This document shows, one piece after another, positions 24,601 through 37,215 of a stretch of DNA of 64,000 nt. The stretch is from Cinclus cinclus. Taxonomy: Eukaryota; Chordata; Aves; Passeriformes; Cinclidae. The stretch is taken from contig NC_085052.1 in assembly GCF_963662255.1 (NCBI RefSeq), positions 9,197,807-9,261,806 on the forward strand, in the 5' to 3' direction. Position numbers and translations under genes: made by a program. Numbering within the stretch: the first letter of the stretch is position 1; each line of letters begins with the position of its first letter. Under the pieces are notes generated by a model. It saw only the letters and a list, made by a program, of their open reading frames with translations, was not told the origin of the DNA and did no database searches.

Positions 24601-25145
24601 AGTTATTGGAAAACATCTGCATTTTATTCTATGGATTTTTTCACTTGAGAAATACTTGCAAATATTCATTGAGATCAACTATGTGGGGGTTTCAGGCACA
24701 CCTTTCAAATTTCCTTCATTTTGAAGAATATCACACACGCTTCTGTGGGGCTGATTTACTTCCCTTCCACAAAGATTCAGTCTCCCTCAGTTTGACTGCT
24801 GAAAACTATTTCCATTGTGAATTTTAAAATATGGTAGCATGACTTTCACACTAATAGAAATGGCTTTCTGTTTCTCCATGGCTCTTTTTTTTTTTTTTGA
24901 TGTTTCATTTGGAGTTTTCATTGCATGTGTTTTCTCACATCTAGCCTCTGGCAGGTTTTTGTGTGTGATTTATGATGTAGTCAACATATTTTGACTACAC
25001 TCCAGCTGATCAAGAAGAAGCTATTTCAAAGAGAAAAGATGACTGCGCACAGTAAAAAAAAATATTCTCAAAAGAATTAAAATAAATTTGATGGTAATGG
25101 TGTTAGCTTTGTTCAAACACTGCTGTCTGAGGGGTCTTGGTAAAC
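24601..25145. other. Unique noncoding DNA
   Basis: No gene or repeat family is recognised. T14 lies at 24885-24898. The open frame at 24606-24827 has no known motif. Confidence 0.5.
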
Positions 25146-25212
25146 GGCTCTGTCATTGAGTGGTTGTGTGATTACAGGCAAATGACTTCCCTACAAATAT
25201 TGTTTTCCCTAA
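25146..25212 (+). mobile_element. Probable MIR-like (CORE-SINE) remnant
   Basis: GGCTCTGTCATTGAGTGG, then TTGTGTGATTACAGGCAAATG and ACTTCCCTAC...TTTTCCC, follow the order of the MIR central region. In MIR this is GGCTCTGCCACTTACTAGC, TGTGTGACCTTGGGCAAG, then a CACTT-CCTC-TTTCC block. Only about 65 bp align by eye and the copy is old, so a chance match is possible. Confidence 0.4.
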
Positions 25213-28200
25213 TCCCTCTCATGTCTTCCTTGTCAGCACTGATATCTCCAGAGGCAAGATGGACTATTTGTTCTTGTAGTGCCTGCAGTAAGGCTTGGGA
25301 TGCAGGAGGCAGCTGAGCTGGTCACAGCTCACTGAAATGAAGGAGTAAGATCCCTCTCCTTCCTTCCTTGGCTCTGGCACTCATCTGTTTGCATGGGAGC
25401 CAATTTGCCTCTCTAGCCCAGCTAAGGGCTTTGCTTTTGGCCAAGTAATTCTCTGCTCTTCTGTGAAATGAAATTGATGCACCATGGGATCAGACCTGTG
25501 CCACAGCTGTCTCAAGGTAAAGCATTGGCAGTGCACTATGGAGACCCTAAAAGGCATTCCCTAGTTAGGGAGACACAAGAGGCTTCTCAAACGCTGTTCT
25601 GTAATGCCAATGTATCCCTGTTCTGTTCCCTGGGTCAGTCCAGTGCCCTCTCCCTGTCCCTCAGTCTTTCAGTCACTCCCACCCTGCTTCCCTGTTGGCT
25701 TCCATGCCCTAACCCCACCTTTGTGCCACCCCTGTGTCCCCTGGTAATTGGTGTCTGATGCTCCCCCCAGCCAGAACACCCATCTATATGGACCTTCACC
25801 ACGAGGTTTTCCTTTGTCTTTGCCTCTGATCCCGGACTGTCCACACGTGTGGCTGAAATAATCATCTCTGTGGAACCCTTACAAAGGCCCTTCCTGCCTC
25901 TACCTGCAACCATCTTCACAGTTATCCAGGCTACAACAGTGCATGGCATGGGATTAAGGGAAAAGCAAGAGAGGGCTGGATGATGAGTTAATGGTTTGGT
26001 CTGAAAACTGCTATAATCTGTGTAATGATGAGAGTTGTTGCATTTCTTTACCCCAGTACAAACTTGCATTGTGAGCTGGGATGAACAACGCTGTGCTCTT
26101 CTGCTCCAGACCTGTGTTACTACAACAGGGTGAGCACAGACAGGCTTCAAAATCAATGGTGTGGCTGCAAGCTGTCAGTTGAGAGTCAGAAGAATTCAGA
26201 GCACTGATTATTACTATATCAACACAAACCAACATTTTCAAAAATACTTGATTTTAAGGAGATATCTAAGTTTCCAAGTATTCAATCATCATCACTTTAG
26301 CTCCCTATTTCTCAGTAACTTTGTTATGTTTTATCAGTGATGGATAACTCTGAATTTAGGTTGTTATGATATGTGGGTCAGATTGTATAGATTTTGAAGA
26401 GTTGCATCAGGCTGGCAGGTTTGACAAACCAGGCCACTGTTTTGACAGAGATGTCTTTTTATCTTCCTTTCTGGGCTGCAATTCAATGCTTGTCACAGAG
26501 ATGTTCCTTTAGCAGCCTCAGAAAGGAACTGAAAGCTGTCAAATAAGAAACTGCAGTACCATGGCTTCATGCTACTAATGTGACTGAGGAAGGGGACAAG
26601 ACAGCCTAGCAGCAAGTGTTTCTGTCCCTGCTAGCATGGATGAGCACTTGGCTGTGTCTCCTCTCCTTTCTGTAAAGCACAGGTGAGATGCTGTGTTTTG
26701 GCAGATCACAGTAACATAGAGGGGTGTGCAGACATGCAGTTTGTTGCTGACCAATATACAAACTTCCTAGTTGCTGGCATCCTCTGCAGGTGTTCACCCT
26801 CTGAATTTTCCTGTGGGCAGTAGGAGATTTCCTCTTCCCAGTATGAAAAGCAACAGCTCACCTGTGACCAAAACTTGTGTGATGTTTTAGAGCAGCCAAT
26901 TTTGCAGAGGCTTGCTGATTAAAGACAATTTTGAAAACAAGCAGCTGTTGTCAAATGTGGCTGATGCAGGTTTCAGAGACATTGCATGTTGTGGGAACAC
27001 ATTCCTCGCTGATTTTGGCTGAAATACCATCGTCCATGGCTGCCCCTTACTGGTTCACCAGTCTCACCATGATCCTTGTCTCACTTCGGGAGAATCATCT
27101 GCACTAGCACAACCCTTTGGGCTTTTCAGAAATGCATCTGAGTGTGTCCAAAGTGGATTCAGAGATTTTCATGCTGCCCCAGTGGCTGGCAGGGCTGTGG
27201 GGATGTAGCCCCAGGCAGAAAACACTCACAGACAGAGGGGAGACCTCTCCCAAACCCAGTGCCACCTTCATCAAGGCACATGGCCATGACCTGCCTGTGG
27301 ACTCACGCTTATGAGCAGTGTAGTCCATCTAAAATGTGTTTTATCTCCAGAACACACAGCCTGAGAGCTGGGACCTGGCTCTTTAGCCCATCCCATGGGC
27401 ATCCTGTTTCTTGCATGTTCATTGAGCTATGTCTGGTTTAGTGTTTTAAGCTTGGAGAGAAAAGGCTCATTAGTTTGGACACAAAGGTCTCAGCCCAGTG
27501 CTGACATTTCACTGAGGTTTCTCTGGCACATTTTTTCCTCCATTGAAGACAGCTGTGTGCTAGAGATGATTTCCCCATTAAATAGAAGACTGTTACTATA
27601 ATTTTCTCCTCTGGTATATCTTCCAGATCACAAAGACATACCACAAAGCTATATTGACCATTATGGTTCCTCTGAGTTTTCCTCCGTTAACCATAAGAAA
27701 AGTTAATTAACTATTTAGGAAGTGCAGCCTCTAAACACACTTCTAGTTTCACATTTTTTTGTTACATCCTGTAGTGAACAAGACTGAGAGAAAAGATTAT
27801 TTAAAAATAGCTTTGAGGTAACATTACTGAAGTAATTTCAAACAATCTGAAGGAGTCATTTGGAATGACAGCTCTTATTACTTCCTCTGTTAGTAGATTA
27901 GGGGATAAAACGCAAGTGATTGAAATGAAGCAAGAAATATTTTTCTAGGTGTTTGTAGATGATACATTAAATAATTTAGAAGCTGGGAACAGTGTGTCAT
28001 ACAGTCATTCAGCAGGAAGAAGAAAATTGAGGGTATAAAATTCCCCCAGCTACTGTTCTGGTCTTACTGATGTTTACATCAGCAAAGAGATGGAATAACA
28101 ATGACAAATCTGGCCAGTATAGCTGGTGTTTTATTCCAGTATGCATTTTCTATTTGAAAATATACAACTGAGATGACCCCAGGTCTCTCTTTAATATCTT

Positions 28201-28399
28201 CCTGTTGCTCTAATTTTTTATTCTTTCATAATTACAAGTTCTTCCAAATTATTAACTACATGTGCACTCTGATTTTATGTCCTTCCCTTCCTAGAGGCCT
28301 TGTCTTTCCCTAAGTATCGGGTATGTATTTTGTACTCATTAACATCTAGTTTTGCCTTTGATCTCAGCTAGTATCTTCACTATAAATTGTTCCTATACT
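25213..28399. other. Unique noncoding DNA, no gene recognised
   Basis: The part 25340-27330 is slightly GC-richer and carries several 60-170 codon frames on both strands, for example 25635-26156 minus and 27142-27441 plus. These overlap each other on opposite strands and show no recognisable domain. A pyrimidine-rich CCCTGTCCC...CCCAC stretch occupies about 25640-25770. A TATAAAA lies near 28034 without other promoter features. Confidence 0.55.
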
Positions 28400-28439
28400 G
28401 CGCTATAACATCTTTTTAAGACCTGTAATTGTAAGAGTG

Positions 28440-28800
28440 AGCATATATGAGTGAGGTATCAGCTAGCAGAGAATTTCATTTGCATCATTTTCATCAGGAA
28501 ACAATGTAATAATGTCACTGCAGTTTCAGTGCAGATCCCATTCTGGCACAGATAAAATAGCTTATGGCTGTAGAGAATCATATTGATTCAAAACAGTTTG
28601 GTTAATGAAGATAATAGACACCATTGTTCATTTCAAATAAGAGAGAGTGGTGATGATGAGACAGACTACAATTGGGTAAATAACTTTCATATATTTGTGC
28701 AAATTGCTAACCCACTTGTCGCTTGAATGACTATGTGGTTCATGTAATTTGATCATCTTTCTCAAAAAAAATATCTACAAATGGAATAGACCCTTCTCAA
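28440..28800. promoter_or_regulatory. Possible conserved noncoding element
   Basis: This AT-rich, repeat-free block contains a perfect octamer ATTTGCAT at 28488-28495 (POU factor type), several GATAA cores near 28550-28620, and a TTGTGCAAATTG motif near 28697. No frame stays open. The call rests on motif content only. Confidence 0.12.
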
Positions 28801-31800
28801 ACATGAACATCCACTGTTATTGTTGGTCAGAGGGGTCATCTGAGTCTTAATCTGCAGATGGTTTGTGAACACTCTGTTATGGAAGGTTTTATTCATTGGA
28901 CTGTCTTCATTTTTATTTCAGCAAACAAAACATTTTTTTTTGTTAAGGATGTCAAAATTAGATTTTCACCTTAGCTCTGCTTCAGAGAATCCAAACTACT
29001 GACAAATTGGGGCATTTGACTCTGAAAAGAAACTTCAGTGAAATGATGAGAAACTGAAAATTTCTGGTTTCATATCCTTGTGACTGCCTGCTGTAATTGG
29101 ACAGTTTATCAAGAGAAGTTGTTTTATATCCTTTTGTGGGGGTTTTCAAGACAGTCTCATGTGAAGTGACAGGCTGGACTCAGAGGTTACTTTCTAGCAA
29201 TATTTCCATAGCTTTGTGATTTAAGGCATTTGGGATTACCTAAAAATTATCTGTTGGTTCTTCAGAATTTGAAACTTGCCATTTTCCTTTCTGAATGCTA
29301 CCTATTGTGATGTAATGTTGGAAACTCCTCAAAATAGAGAATCTGGATTTCATTTATTTTCACTGTTTTTCTCTTTAAGGCTTGTCTTTAAACCTTGATT
29401 GCATAAATGTTGTGCTCTTAGATGATGCATCTACAGACATAAAGGAACATTTACACAAGAGGTTACAAAGGTCAGGAGTGAGGTAGGTTTTAGGAGAGAA
29501 CCAGATACTTGTAGGGATTTTGAACCTTTAATAGTTTACAAGGAACAGGAAAAAAAAATACTGATTAATCTATGTTTCTCTGTATCACTGCAAATGTTTG
29601 AGGATTGTGATCCGCAGCTAACAAGGAAGGAGTTAAAATAATGGTTTGATTTTCCTTTTCATTTTTGCCTCTATTAATTCTGAGTTTCTGAAGTTCATTT
29701 CTTGTTCCCTCCCTCTTCCCACCCCTTCAGCTCTTTAGTACTTTTGGAAATGTTATTCCACTACTTAAATTAGGTAGCTTTATCTTTTTTTAAAAAAATA
29801 TTTTATTTTATCCTTTCTTTTTTATTGCTTTCTCTGGTATGGATCATTTGCTGTGAAGCAAATAGTATAGTCATTGTTTTGGTAGTCAACAATTTATTTT
29901 ATAAATTCACCTTATTATAAGTTTACTGACTTAGATATTTTGAATATGGATGTGTATAGAAGTATGACTGAGTGAAAGGAGAAATTATACTCCATTCATC
30001 TGGTCTGTTCCATCAGTGTTTAGTGCTTTTTAGTTTTATATTAGTCCAGTGCTTGGAACAAGCATCAGGCCCAGCCTTCCTCCCCCCCTTTCCTACAGTA
30101 CTGTATTCTGCAACAACACCATAGGTTGTACAAGTAATTGTTTTCTCTTCTCTAGAGCACTTGGCTCCTGACCTCAGCATTGACAAAAATTCCTGAAAGC
30201 CCTGCTGCAGGGCTTCTTTGGGCTCTAAGTGCTGTCCTGGCACAGAATTTGCATTAAGTACTTTGAAACTCTTGGAAGAAAATCTTTCATTTTAGAAAGC
30301 AGCTGAAAAAAGATCAACCTTGGTGTTTGTGCCTTCACAAGAAACATGTTGTTTTCTTTAAATGTAAGGAATTGACCTGACATTTTCAGGGGCACCACTG
30401 TGATTATGAGGCAGAAGTTTTCAAATATCAGATTTGAATTATACTCAGTTCCAAGCAGCTATTGCGTTCTCTCCTGTGAACTGTGTTTTGTTAAACACAC
30501 ATTCAGGTCTCAGAACAGTTTGGAGAAAAACAGGTTCCTATTCTAGTAACAGTGCTCTAAGAAGAGAATTTAGATAACCTTCACCCAAAAGACCTTTCTA
30601 AACCAGCTGCATAAAGAAAATATGATAATGTGTGAAAAAAGAATCCTGAGGCTCATCTTGCTCTGGTTGCATGCAGATCAGCTTTGCATCTATCCTTGTA
30701 TCTCCATGTATATTTAAATTGCTTGTCTCTTCTTTGGCAAAATCTGGTTGTGGATCTCACTGGAAATCTGATGTCCTGGTTTGCATTTCTACTTTGTTGA
30801 TAAGTCAGAGGCTCAGAATTATAGGTAAGGATGTTGTTCTCCCCTGTTGTAGGGCAATATTTTGGGAAAAAAAACCCAAAAAACCACACTTCTGAGTTTA
30901 TAAAGGGAGCAGAAAAGCTTTTGTTTCATTTAAAGTTATACAAGTCTCTTTGCAGACAAGCTGTGCCCGTGTGCCTGAGTTTGCTGCTTTCATTTCCTTT
31001 CATGCCTGCTACAAGAACTTCTAAAGTCAAGTTTTGACATATATTGGTAGCAGTGGCGAATCGAAAAGCACTTGAAACACACAAAGTGGTCTGAGGCCTT
31101 TGCTTTGCAGAGGACTCAGGCTCTGAAGTAACTTCTGAGTGGTGAAAGGTATTTCAGTACATGAAGACCTCAAGCTGCCAAGCTACCTGTGAGCTCAGGG
31201 AGTCTTCTTCTGAGCTACTCTTCAGGTTGCCCTCTTGATCTGCCCCTGCCTCTGATTCTATCTGTGTTACGTTTGATGCTTATTTTTCCTACAGATCAAT
31301 AGGTTCGGAGTGTGGGTGTCTGGCAGACTGCTTCAGGCAGGTCCTTACTACTCCTTGATAAAAAAAGAGGGGCCAAGCTGAAACGTAGCAGGAGATGAGG
31401 ACGGCAGTGAGAACAAGGCTGAGATAGAGTGAATGAGAAAAAAGAGGGCTAACACAGGCTAGATATGGATGGTGTCTGTGTTAGGGGAGATTTGATAAAG
31501 CTACTGTATTGCTTTTCCTTAAAAAGTTGTAATGATTTCCTATCTAACAATTGGTTATTTGATGCTTAATTAAAAAAAAAAACTTGGAACTTGCAATTTT
31601 CTCCTTAGTCTATGCACATTATCCTCATTCTCCTTCTGGGAGGGATAATTTAAATAGAAATTTTATTAAAGTAGATTTGAAGGCAAGATAGAGGGTTTTT
31701 ACAACCCTTAATCAAACAAGAACAGTTTCCCCTGGAATTTTTTTCTCAAGTAAATAGATGCTGGTTTGCAAGTCCAATTTTGAAGCAGTGGGATTCATTA

Positions 31801-34800
31801 GAATTTCTCTGCTCATTAAAAAGCCAAACTTGCTTTGGTAAAAACCAGCTCTGTTTAGCTTCTTTCTGGGAAGAAAGGTAATGATTGAGGAAGAGAGGGA
31901 AAAGCATAAATCAAGTTTACCTTCTGTAATTCTCTCACTTATGAACTACTAGTTTTTAAAATAAGGGTGATATTTGCTGTGCCTATGTTCTTCACAGATA
32001 AATCACAGTATAGAGCTTTTCACCATTACAGAAATGTAACCACTTCTGAGGTGAGAGACCTGATCCTAGACAGTGGATGAGAAAACAAGTTCTCGTCCCA
32101 GTGAATGCTGGCATATCCTCCTTGTCATTTCAAACACTTGTAGTCTTCCTCCCAGCTCATCTTATGCTTCCCCACAACACAGACAAAGGAAAATAGCTTT
32201 TCCTTTATTCCCTGGCAGAGGGTCTATGTGTGTATTCTGTTTTCAAAGGTCATGCACACAGTAACCTCGTCTCTCCAACGGATAGACTCAATATTTCTTT
32301 GCATAAAAAAGGCACAGTAAACATGATATTTTATATCAAAGGCACCATTGCCTTGTTCTGCAGCAGAAATAACACGGTACTGTAGGAGCTCAGATCCTTA
32401 TTGTTTACAGCTCTTGAAGGACTGCAAGCAAACACTTGAAGTACATTTGTTACTTTCTATGGAACTGGCAAAACGTTCCCATAAATATTTGTCCTTTATG
32501 GTTAGAAAGAAAATCTATATTACCACAGGTCATATTATTCTGGGATGTATTTGCTTAGTGTTCCTAAAAGAAATGCATGACAAACACAGATGCTCTTGTG
32601 CCCATGTAAGCTGACTTTGAACTGGACTTTTTCCAAAGGTCAAAGCCTCATTGCTGACCTGAGCTTGCTGACAGCTGCAGGGGTAACAGCATTTATAACT
32701 TACCTTGTTCAAGCACAGTTGATATTGACCTGAAATCTGCATATTTGTAGATTTGTTAAAATCTTTTTAAAAAAAGTAATTGCTAAGAAGAAGCATACTA
32801 AAATGGGAATGCTAACAAAACCTGTGAGCTACTGCAGAATAATCTAGGATATGGTACAATTATATTAGTATAAAATATAGTCAAAAGAATAACTTACATC
32901 TAAAGAGTGAAAACATTAAGTGAATGGACATGATTTAGTCGTTTCTATTTGAAACATTTTCATTTCTGAGAAGGGAGATGGCTGAAAATGTTGGTTACTC
33001 TGAAATCTGTATTTTCTAATTATTGCTTTCTCACTAATTTTTGCACTCTTTCAATATTATTATGTCTCAATATCTCATATCACTGGTAAGAAACTCTCAT
33101 CTACCATGATAAATGCTATTCTTTGAACTCATATTCCTAAGCTGTTCCCACAAGTAACACTCGGTGCTTGTGTGAATCACTTCTGATTTTCCCAGTAGTG
33201 AGCAGTGTACTGCACTGGCACTTCAGAAACTGGATTTATTTCTCCAGTTCTGGCACTGAAGTATGAGACCTTATACTTTCCTTTCAACTGTGCTCTCTTT
33301 AGATTTGTGAGGTTTTTATACCTCAAGTATTATGGCTTAATTCTTACTTTAAAATGTCTATTCAATGGGCCTTGATTTCAATTACTTTAGAGGATCTCAC
33401 AGAAGAAATGCATGAGAATGACTATCAAAACAAGAAATACGACACCCAACAATACTCATTTTAATGTCCTTGAGAGAACATATTTTTTGTGGCTTTGCTG
33501 CCTGGGGCACAGCTTCACTCTTTCATTCCTGTTGTGGAGAAAGGAATACCCAAGTTGCACCCGAAATGTAAGAACAGGAGGTAAAAGAAGGTGTAAGAGA
33601 GGTGACGAAGGAAGGGCAAATTCATTAATGTTTTAAAAATTACATCTGACTCTCTAGGTCTCTGTGTGATAAGTTTATGCCTTGTGATTTTCATATCAGT
33701 CTTTTCTTTCTCTTCAATTTGCAAACTTTGATGTGCTACTTTAGAAGGAAAAATGTGTAAATAATTTCATTACGGGGTTTTTAATTTCCCTGGCAGCTGT
33801 GGTCCAGTCACACAGACTTTCAGATGAATTTCTGCCTATTCCCTGCATAGGATCTCTTTGTGGTTATAGCCATAAGAACATACCTTGCACAGTAGCTGCA
33901 GTCAAAGCATTTTCCTCCTTTCTTGCTTGTTGGTGAATCCTCAGCCTCATCCAGATTATTTTTTTCCCAGACAATTTTCAGGCAGATTGGTGTCCTAATC
34001 AGGTTCCCATCTCACCAGATTAAGAGTGAAACCAGGGTGACAAGGGGCAATATTTCTAATACCTTTGACTAGCAAGCCTTGTTCCCAATGGCAATCTGAC
34101 AGAAATGTCACAGGTCTGTGTCACTTTCCTTCTTGCCTTCCCAAAATCTGAATGTTTTCCTTCTTTAGTATGCGGTGCAACACTGATCTGCCACATTACT
34201 GCAGCTCTTGCAATCGTTCTTGTCATAATCAGACATGCTACAAAATCACTGGATTAATTAGAGTAACCTTGTAGTAATAAGACCTGCTGTGCAGCTACCA
34301 CTGGAATTACATAAAACAGTTCTATGTTTTGCTTCTCTTCTGAACAGTTTTATGTTTTTTATGTAACCTGTGCCCAGTTTGCCTCCTGCTTCTTGTAGAA
34401 ACACAGAGAACTTAGGCATCCTCCTCTGTCAGAGCTGGTCCTCCTTGTACAAGCCCAGCAATGCAGGCAGATGGGGATGGCAAATTCCTTCTAGGACTCA
34501 GCTCTTCTACAGTTAAACTTTCAGTATCATATTGTTACTTGTCAAAATCTATATTTTTTGGTTTTAAACTGAGGCTTGTTGAAAGGCTTCTGCAAAATGC
34601 CTTGAAAATGGCCTGTCTCCCACCTTAGCCATTCTTGTGACATTTCCTGAAGTTGTTACGTGATCCTTTTTAAAATGCAAGATTATTAATAATCTCTGGT
34701 GGTAAATGTGGACAGCGGTATAGATGAATGCACCATTTCTACAACAAGTGATCCAAAAATATGAGATGATAAAGAATTTATTAATTTGAAAGTTGACAGT

Positions 34801-36429
34801 GCAATAGATTTATCCTTCTTAGAGTCACAGTTTTTGCATGACTGTGAATTACTCTTGGGAGTCAGCACTCCAGTTATGCAGCTGTGCATGGAAGGTAAGG
34901 GTTTGGGGTTTTTTTGTTTTTTTTTTTTTTCCTCAGAAATGTGAAGCTGGAAAACAATTATTGCAAAAGATATTGTGTGATAGAATTCAGTAATAAAGCA
35001 ATCAGCTTTCTGTAATAGTTGCATGGTTTGTATTGAGGAAAGATTGTCATAATTTTGAAAACTTTCAGTATGAATTTCAGCTTGCATCTTGTTAGTTAAT
35101 AGTGCAACACAGTGTTGGCTGGATGAGATCCTGAACTAATAGCTCTTTTTCACCTCTGTTTTGCAGTGTAATTTATTCTTAGCTCTTACCTAATATGTTA
35201 GTCTCCTGTAGTGTTTTGGTGTTATTAGGAAATTATTATTCTAAGCACAGAACTAACTTTCACTGGCAGAAAGAGCATTTTCAGAGGTTGCTATAGCAAA
35301 TATAATGTTGAAATCCCCTTGGCAGCAGTGAGATGGAGCCCTCTTAATATGCAGAGTGTACTCCCTAGTTCAGAAAATCATGCATTATTTTGCTTGATTC
35401 TATTAATGCCCCAACATATTTATTTCAGCTGCATGAGTACAATTGGTCAGATATGAAAGAAAACCTTTTTCCCCATTAAGCTGCATTATGTGTAAATTAC
35501 GTGAGAAAGTAGGTAGTGGCATTTTAGGCAGGTAGTGTTGTATGGGTCCATAGGAAGCAACAGAAGCTTGGCTGTGTAGTGCTGTCCATCAGATTCTCGC
35601 TTCCATTTCCTGAAGTGAATGGCAGTACCTCAGGTTTTACTGTTCTGCATCTCTGATAGTGTTGGTTATCTGGAAGTTTGGGGAAGTCGTGACCTCTGCT
35701 AACTTAGAGCCAGTACTGAGCTTGGTTTTACCCAGTCTTTACATATCGACATCTATGGTTCTGTGGGGTGTAATTTTTTTTTTTTTAACTTTTCCAAGTG
35801 CTGTTTCCTAGCAAAAATAGTGAAGAAGTAGCACAGCAAGCCAGAGCTGATGAAGCTGTGTTTGCAGGTAGAGAATGAGCCAGTGTTCCAGTAAGGCAAG
35901 TGCAGTTCCTTGTCTCTGTGTTGCATGAAGATGTGTTGTAGAGTTTGTATTGAGATGCTTGACTTGTGAGTGAGTGCATTCTGGACCTCATTGAACTGGC
36001 AAGGCACTAAATAATTAAAAGACTAGAAATGAAAGTGCTCTCTGCCAAACAGTTGCAAAATAGGGACTTGACTGTACTATTTCAGGTATGGGAATGGGTC
36101 CTCTATTCTGAAAACCAAAAATTAACAAAAGGGATTGTTCTTGCACGAAAACTTAACAATTTTTAGCAATTAAAAGCCAGTGAGTGAAGGCAGTAAAGAT
36201 TTACCAAAAATAAGTCAACTTTATCCTCTGATAAACTTTAGGTAGCTGAATTTTCTGAAGTCTAATTCTCTGTAAAGTAATTCTGTAAAGTGTGTGTGAC
36301 AGTGACACAAGGATAGTTAGTAAAACCGGAAAAGAGAGAAATCAGTCATGGCTGAAAAAGAAATAACAGTGGGGTCATCTAGAAAAGAAACTGCTGGACT
36401 GATGGGTGATTACCATTGAATTCCTCAAG
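28801..36429. other. Unique noncoding DNA, no gene recognised
   Basis: No gene is recognised over about 7.6 kb. Homopolymers include an A10-11 run near 31571 and T14 at 34917-34930 followed by CCTCAG. The latter gives a splice-acceptor look and the Lys run in the 133-codon minus frame 34686-35087. A similar T tract lies near 35772-35787. Around 34140-34330 there is an AT-rich repeat-free patch with TTAATTA at 34254-34260 that could be regulatory. No transposon was recognised. Confidence 0.55.
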
Positions 36430-36990
36430 CATAGGCCTTGCTTAACACTCCCATTAATAAACCTGTTGCAAAGTATAGAAGCACTTGAAATAAATTTGCT
36501 GATCTCACAAAGCTGAAGCTGTCAGTACACAGAAAGATTGAAATACCGCACCAGAACAGCTGGATGAGAGAAAACAAAAATAAAATAGCTGAAATTTAAC
36601 AGAGCAAAGCACAGGGTCAAGCAGATTAATGAGCAGAACTTTTGCTTCTTGTTCAGGTGTCTCCAAGTGGAGATGAGAGCTGGAGAGAAAATCTGGGTGG
36701 TTTCCTTGGACACCATTTGGTCAGGAGGCACAGGTGTGTCAGAACAGATGCAAAGAGGACTGAGAGGACAAATCAGACCAAGCGAGATTGTGCTGTGCTC
36801 TGCCAAAATGAAGTCTGAGAAGGGATCTGAGTATTCTCTGCTGGAGATAAACCCAAGTGAGTAATTTGAGGCACAGAGACCAGAACAGTTGACCATAAAT
36901 GGATCAGGAAGAAAATGACAGAATTGTGGCCACCTAGAAATGATATGGGTCAGCCTCCCATTAGAAACTGTGGGTCTGAGAAATATGACC
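36430..36990 (+). mobile_element. Ancient CR1 LINE fragment, sense orientation, internally deleted
   Basis: The order of blocks follows the 3' part of old amniote CR1 elements (reverse-transcriptase end). CATTAATAAACCTGTTGC is followed by AAATTTGCTGATCTCACAAAG (the TTTGCAGATGACACAAAG landmark), then TGAAATTTAACAGAGCAAAGC, AACTTTTGCT and a GAGAGAAAATCTGGGTGG block. Near the right end, CAGCCTCCCATTAGAAACTGTGGG matches the CAGCCTCCC...AGCAGTGGG landmark that normally lies several hundred bases further along. A large internal piece is therefore missing or too decayed to see. The frame is broken by many stops. The 159-codon minus frame 36522-37001 is antisense to it and not a gene. Confidence 0.75.
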
Positions 36991-37186
36991 ATTAGACACA
37001 CAGTTTGTAAAATACATGAATGCAGCTAAGGAATTAGGTTTCATGTCTTTTATCTTGTATTTCTATGCAAGAGCTTCATCTAGTAAAATTAAAATTATCC
37101 AAAACCAAAGCAGACACAAATCTTTGTTGAGTCAGCCTGTCCACTTAATAAGTTACCTTTTACAAATTAACCAAATGGAGTTAAAG

Positions 37187-37215
37187 ATCTTACAACTCCT
37201 TCAGAGTTGTAAGAT
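37187..37215. repeat. Perfect 12-bp inverted repeat with a 5-nt loop
   Basis: ATCTTACAACTC at 37187-37198 is the exact reverse complement of GAGTTGTAAGAT at 37204-37215, separated by CTTCA. It could form a stem-loop in RNA or a small cruciform. It is too short for a typical microRNA precursor (which needs about 25-30 paired bases) and lies 200 bp right of the ancient CR1. Confidence 0.9.

Noticed and set aside
25635..26156. 173-codon minus-strand frame
   Set aside because: It overlaps an open plus-strand frame at 25468-25758, has no known motif, and partly reflects a C-rich tract that lacks stop triplets.
34917..34936. T14-CCTCAG, a strong-looking splice acceptor followed by about 25 open codons
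   Set aside because: T-rich tracts ending in CAG are frequent here (also near 5450, 24310 and 40800). The frame has no recognisable content and no partner donor.
34686..35087. 133-codon minus-strand frame with a Lys run
   Set aside because: The Lys run is a T-rich tract read backwards. A few frames of this length are expected by chance in 64 kb of this composition.
36522..37001. 159-codon minus-strand frame
   Set aside because: It is antisense to the ancient CR1 fragment at 36430-36990.
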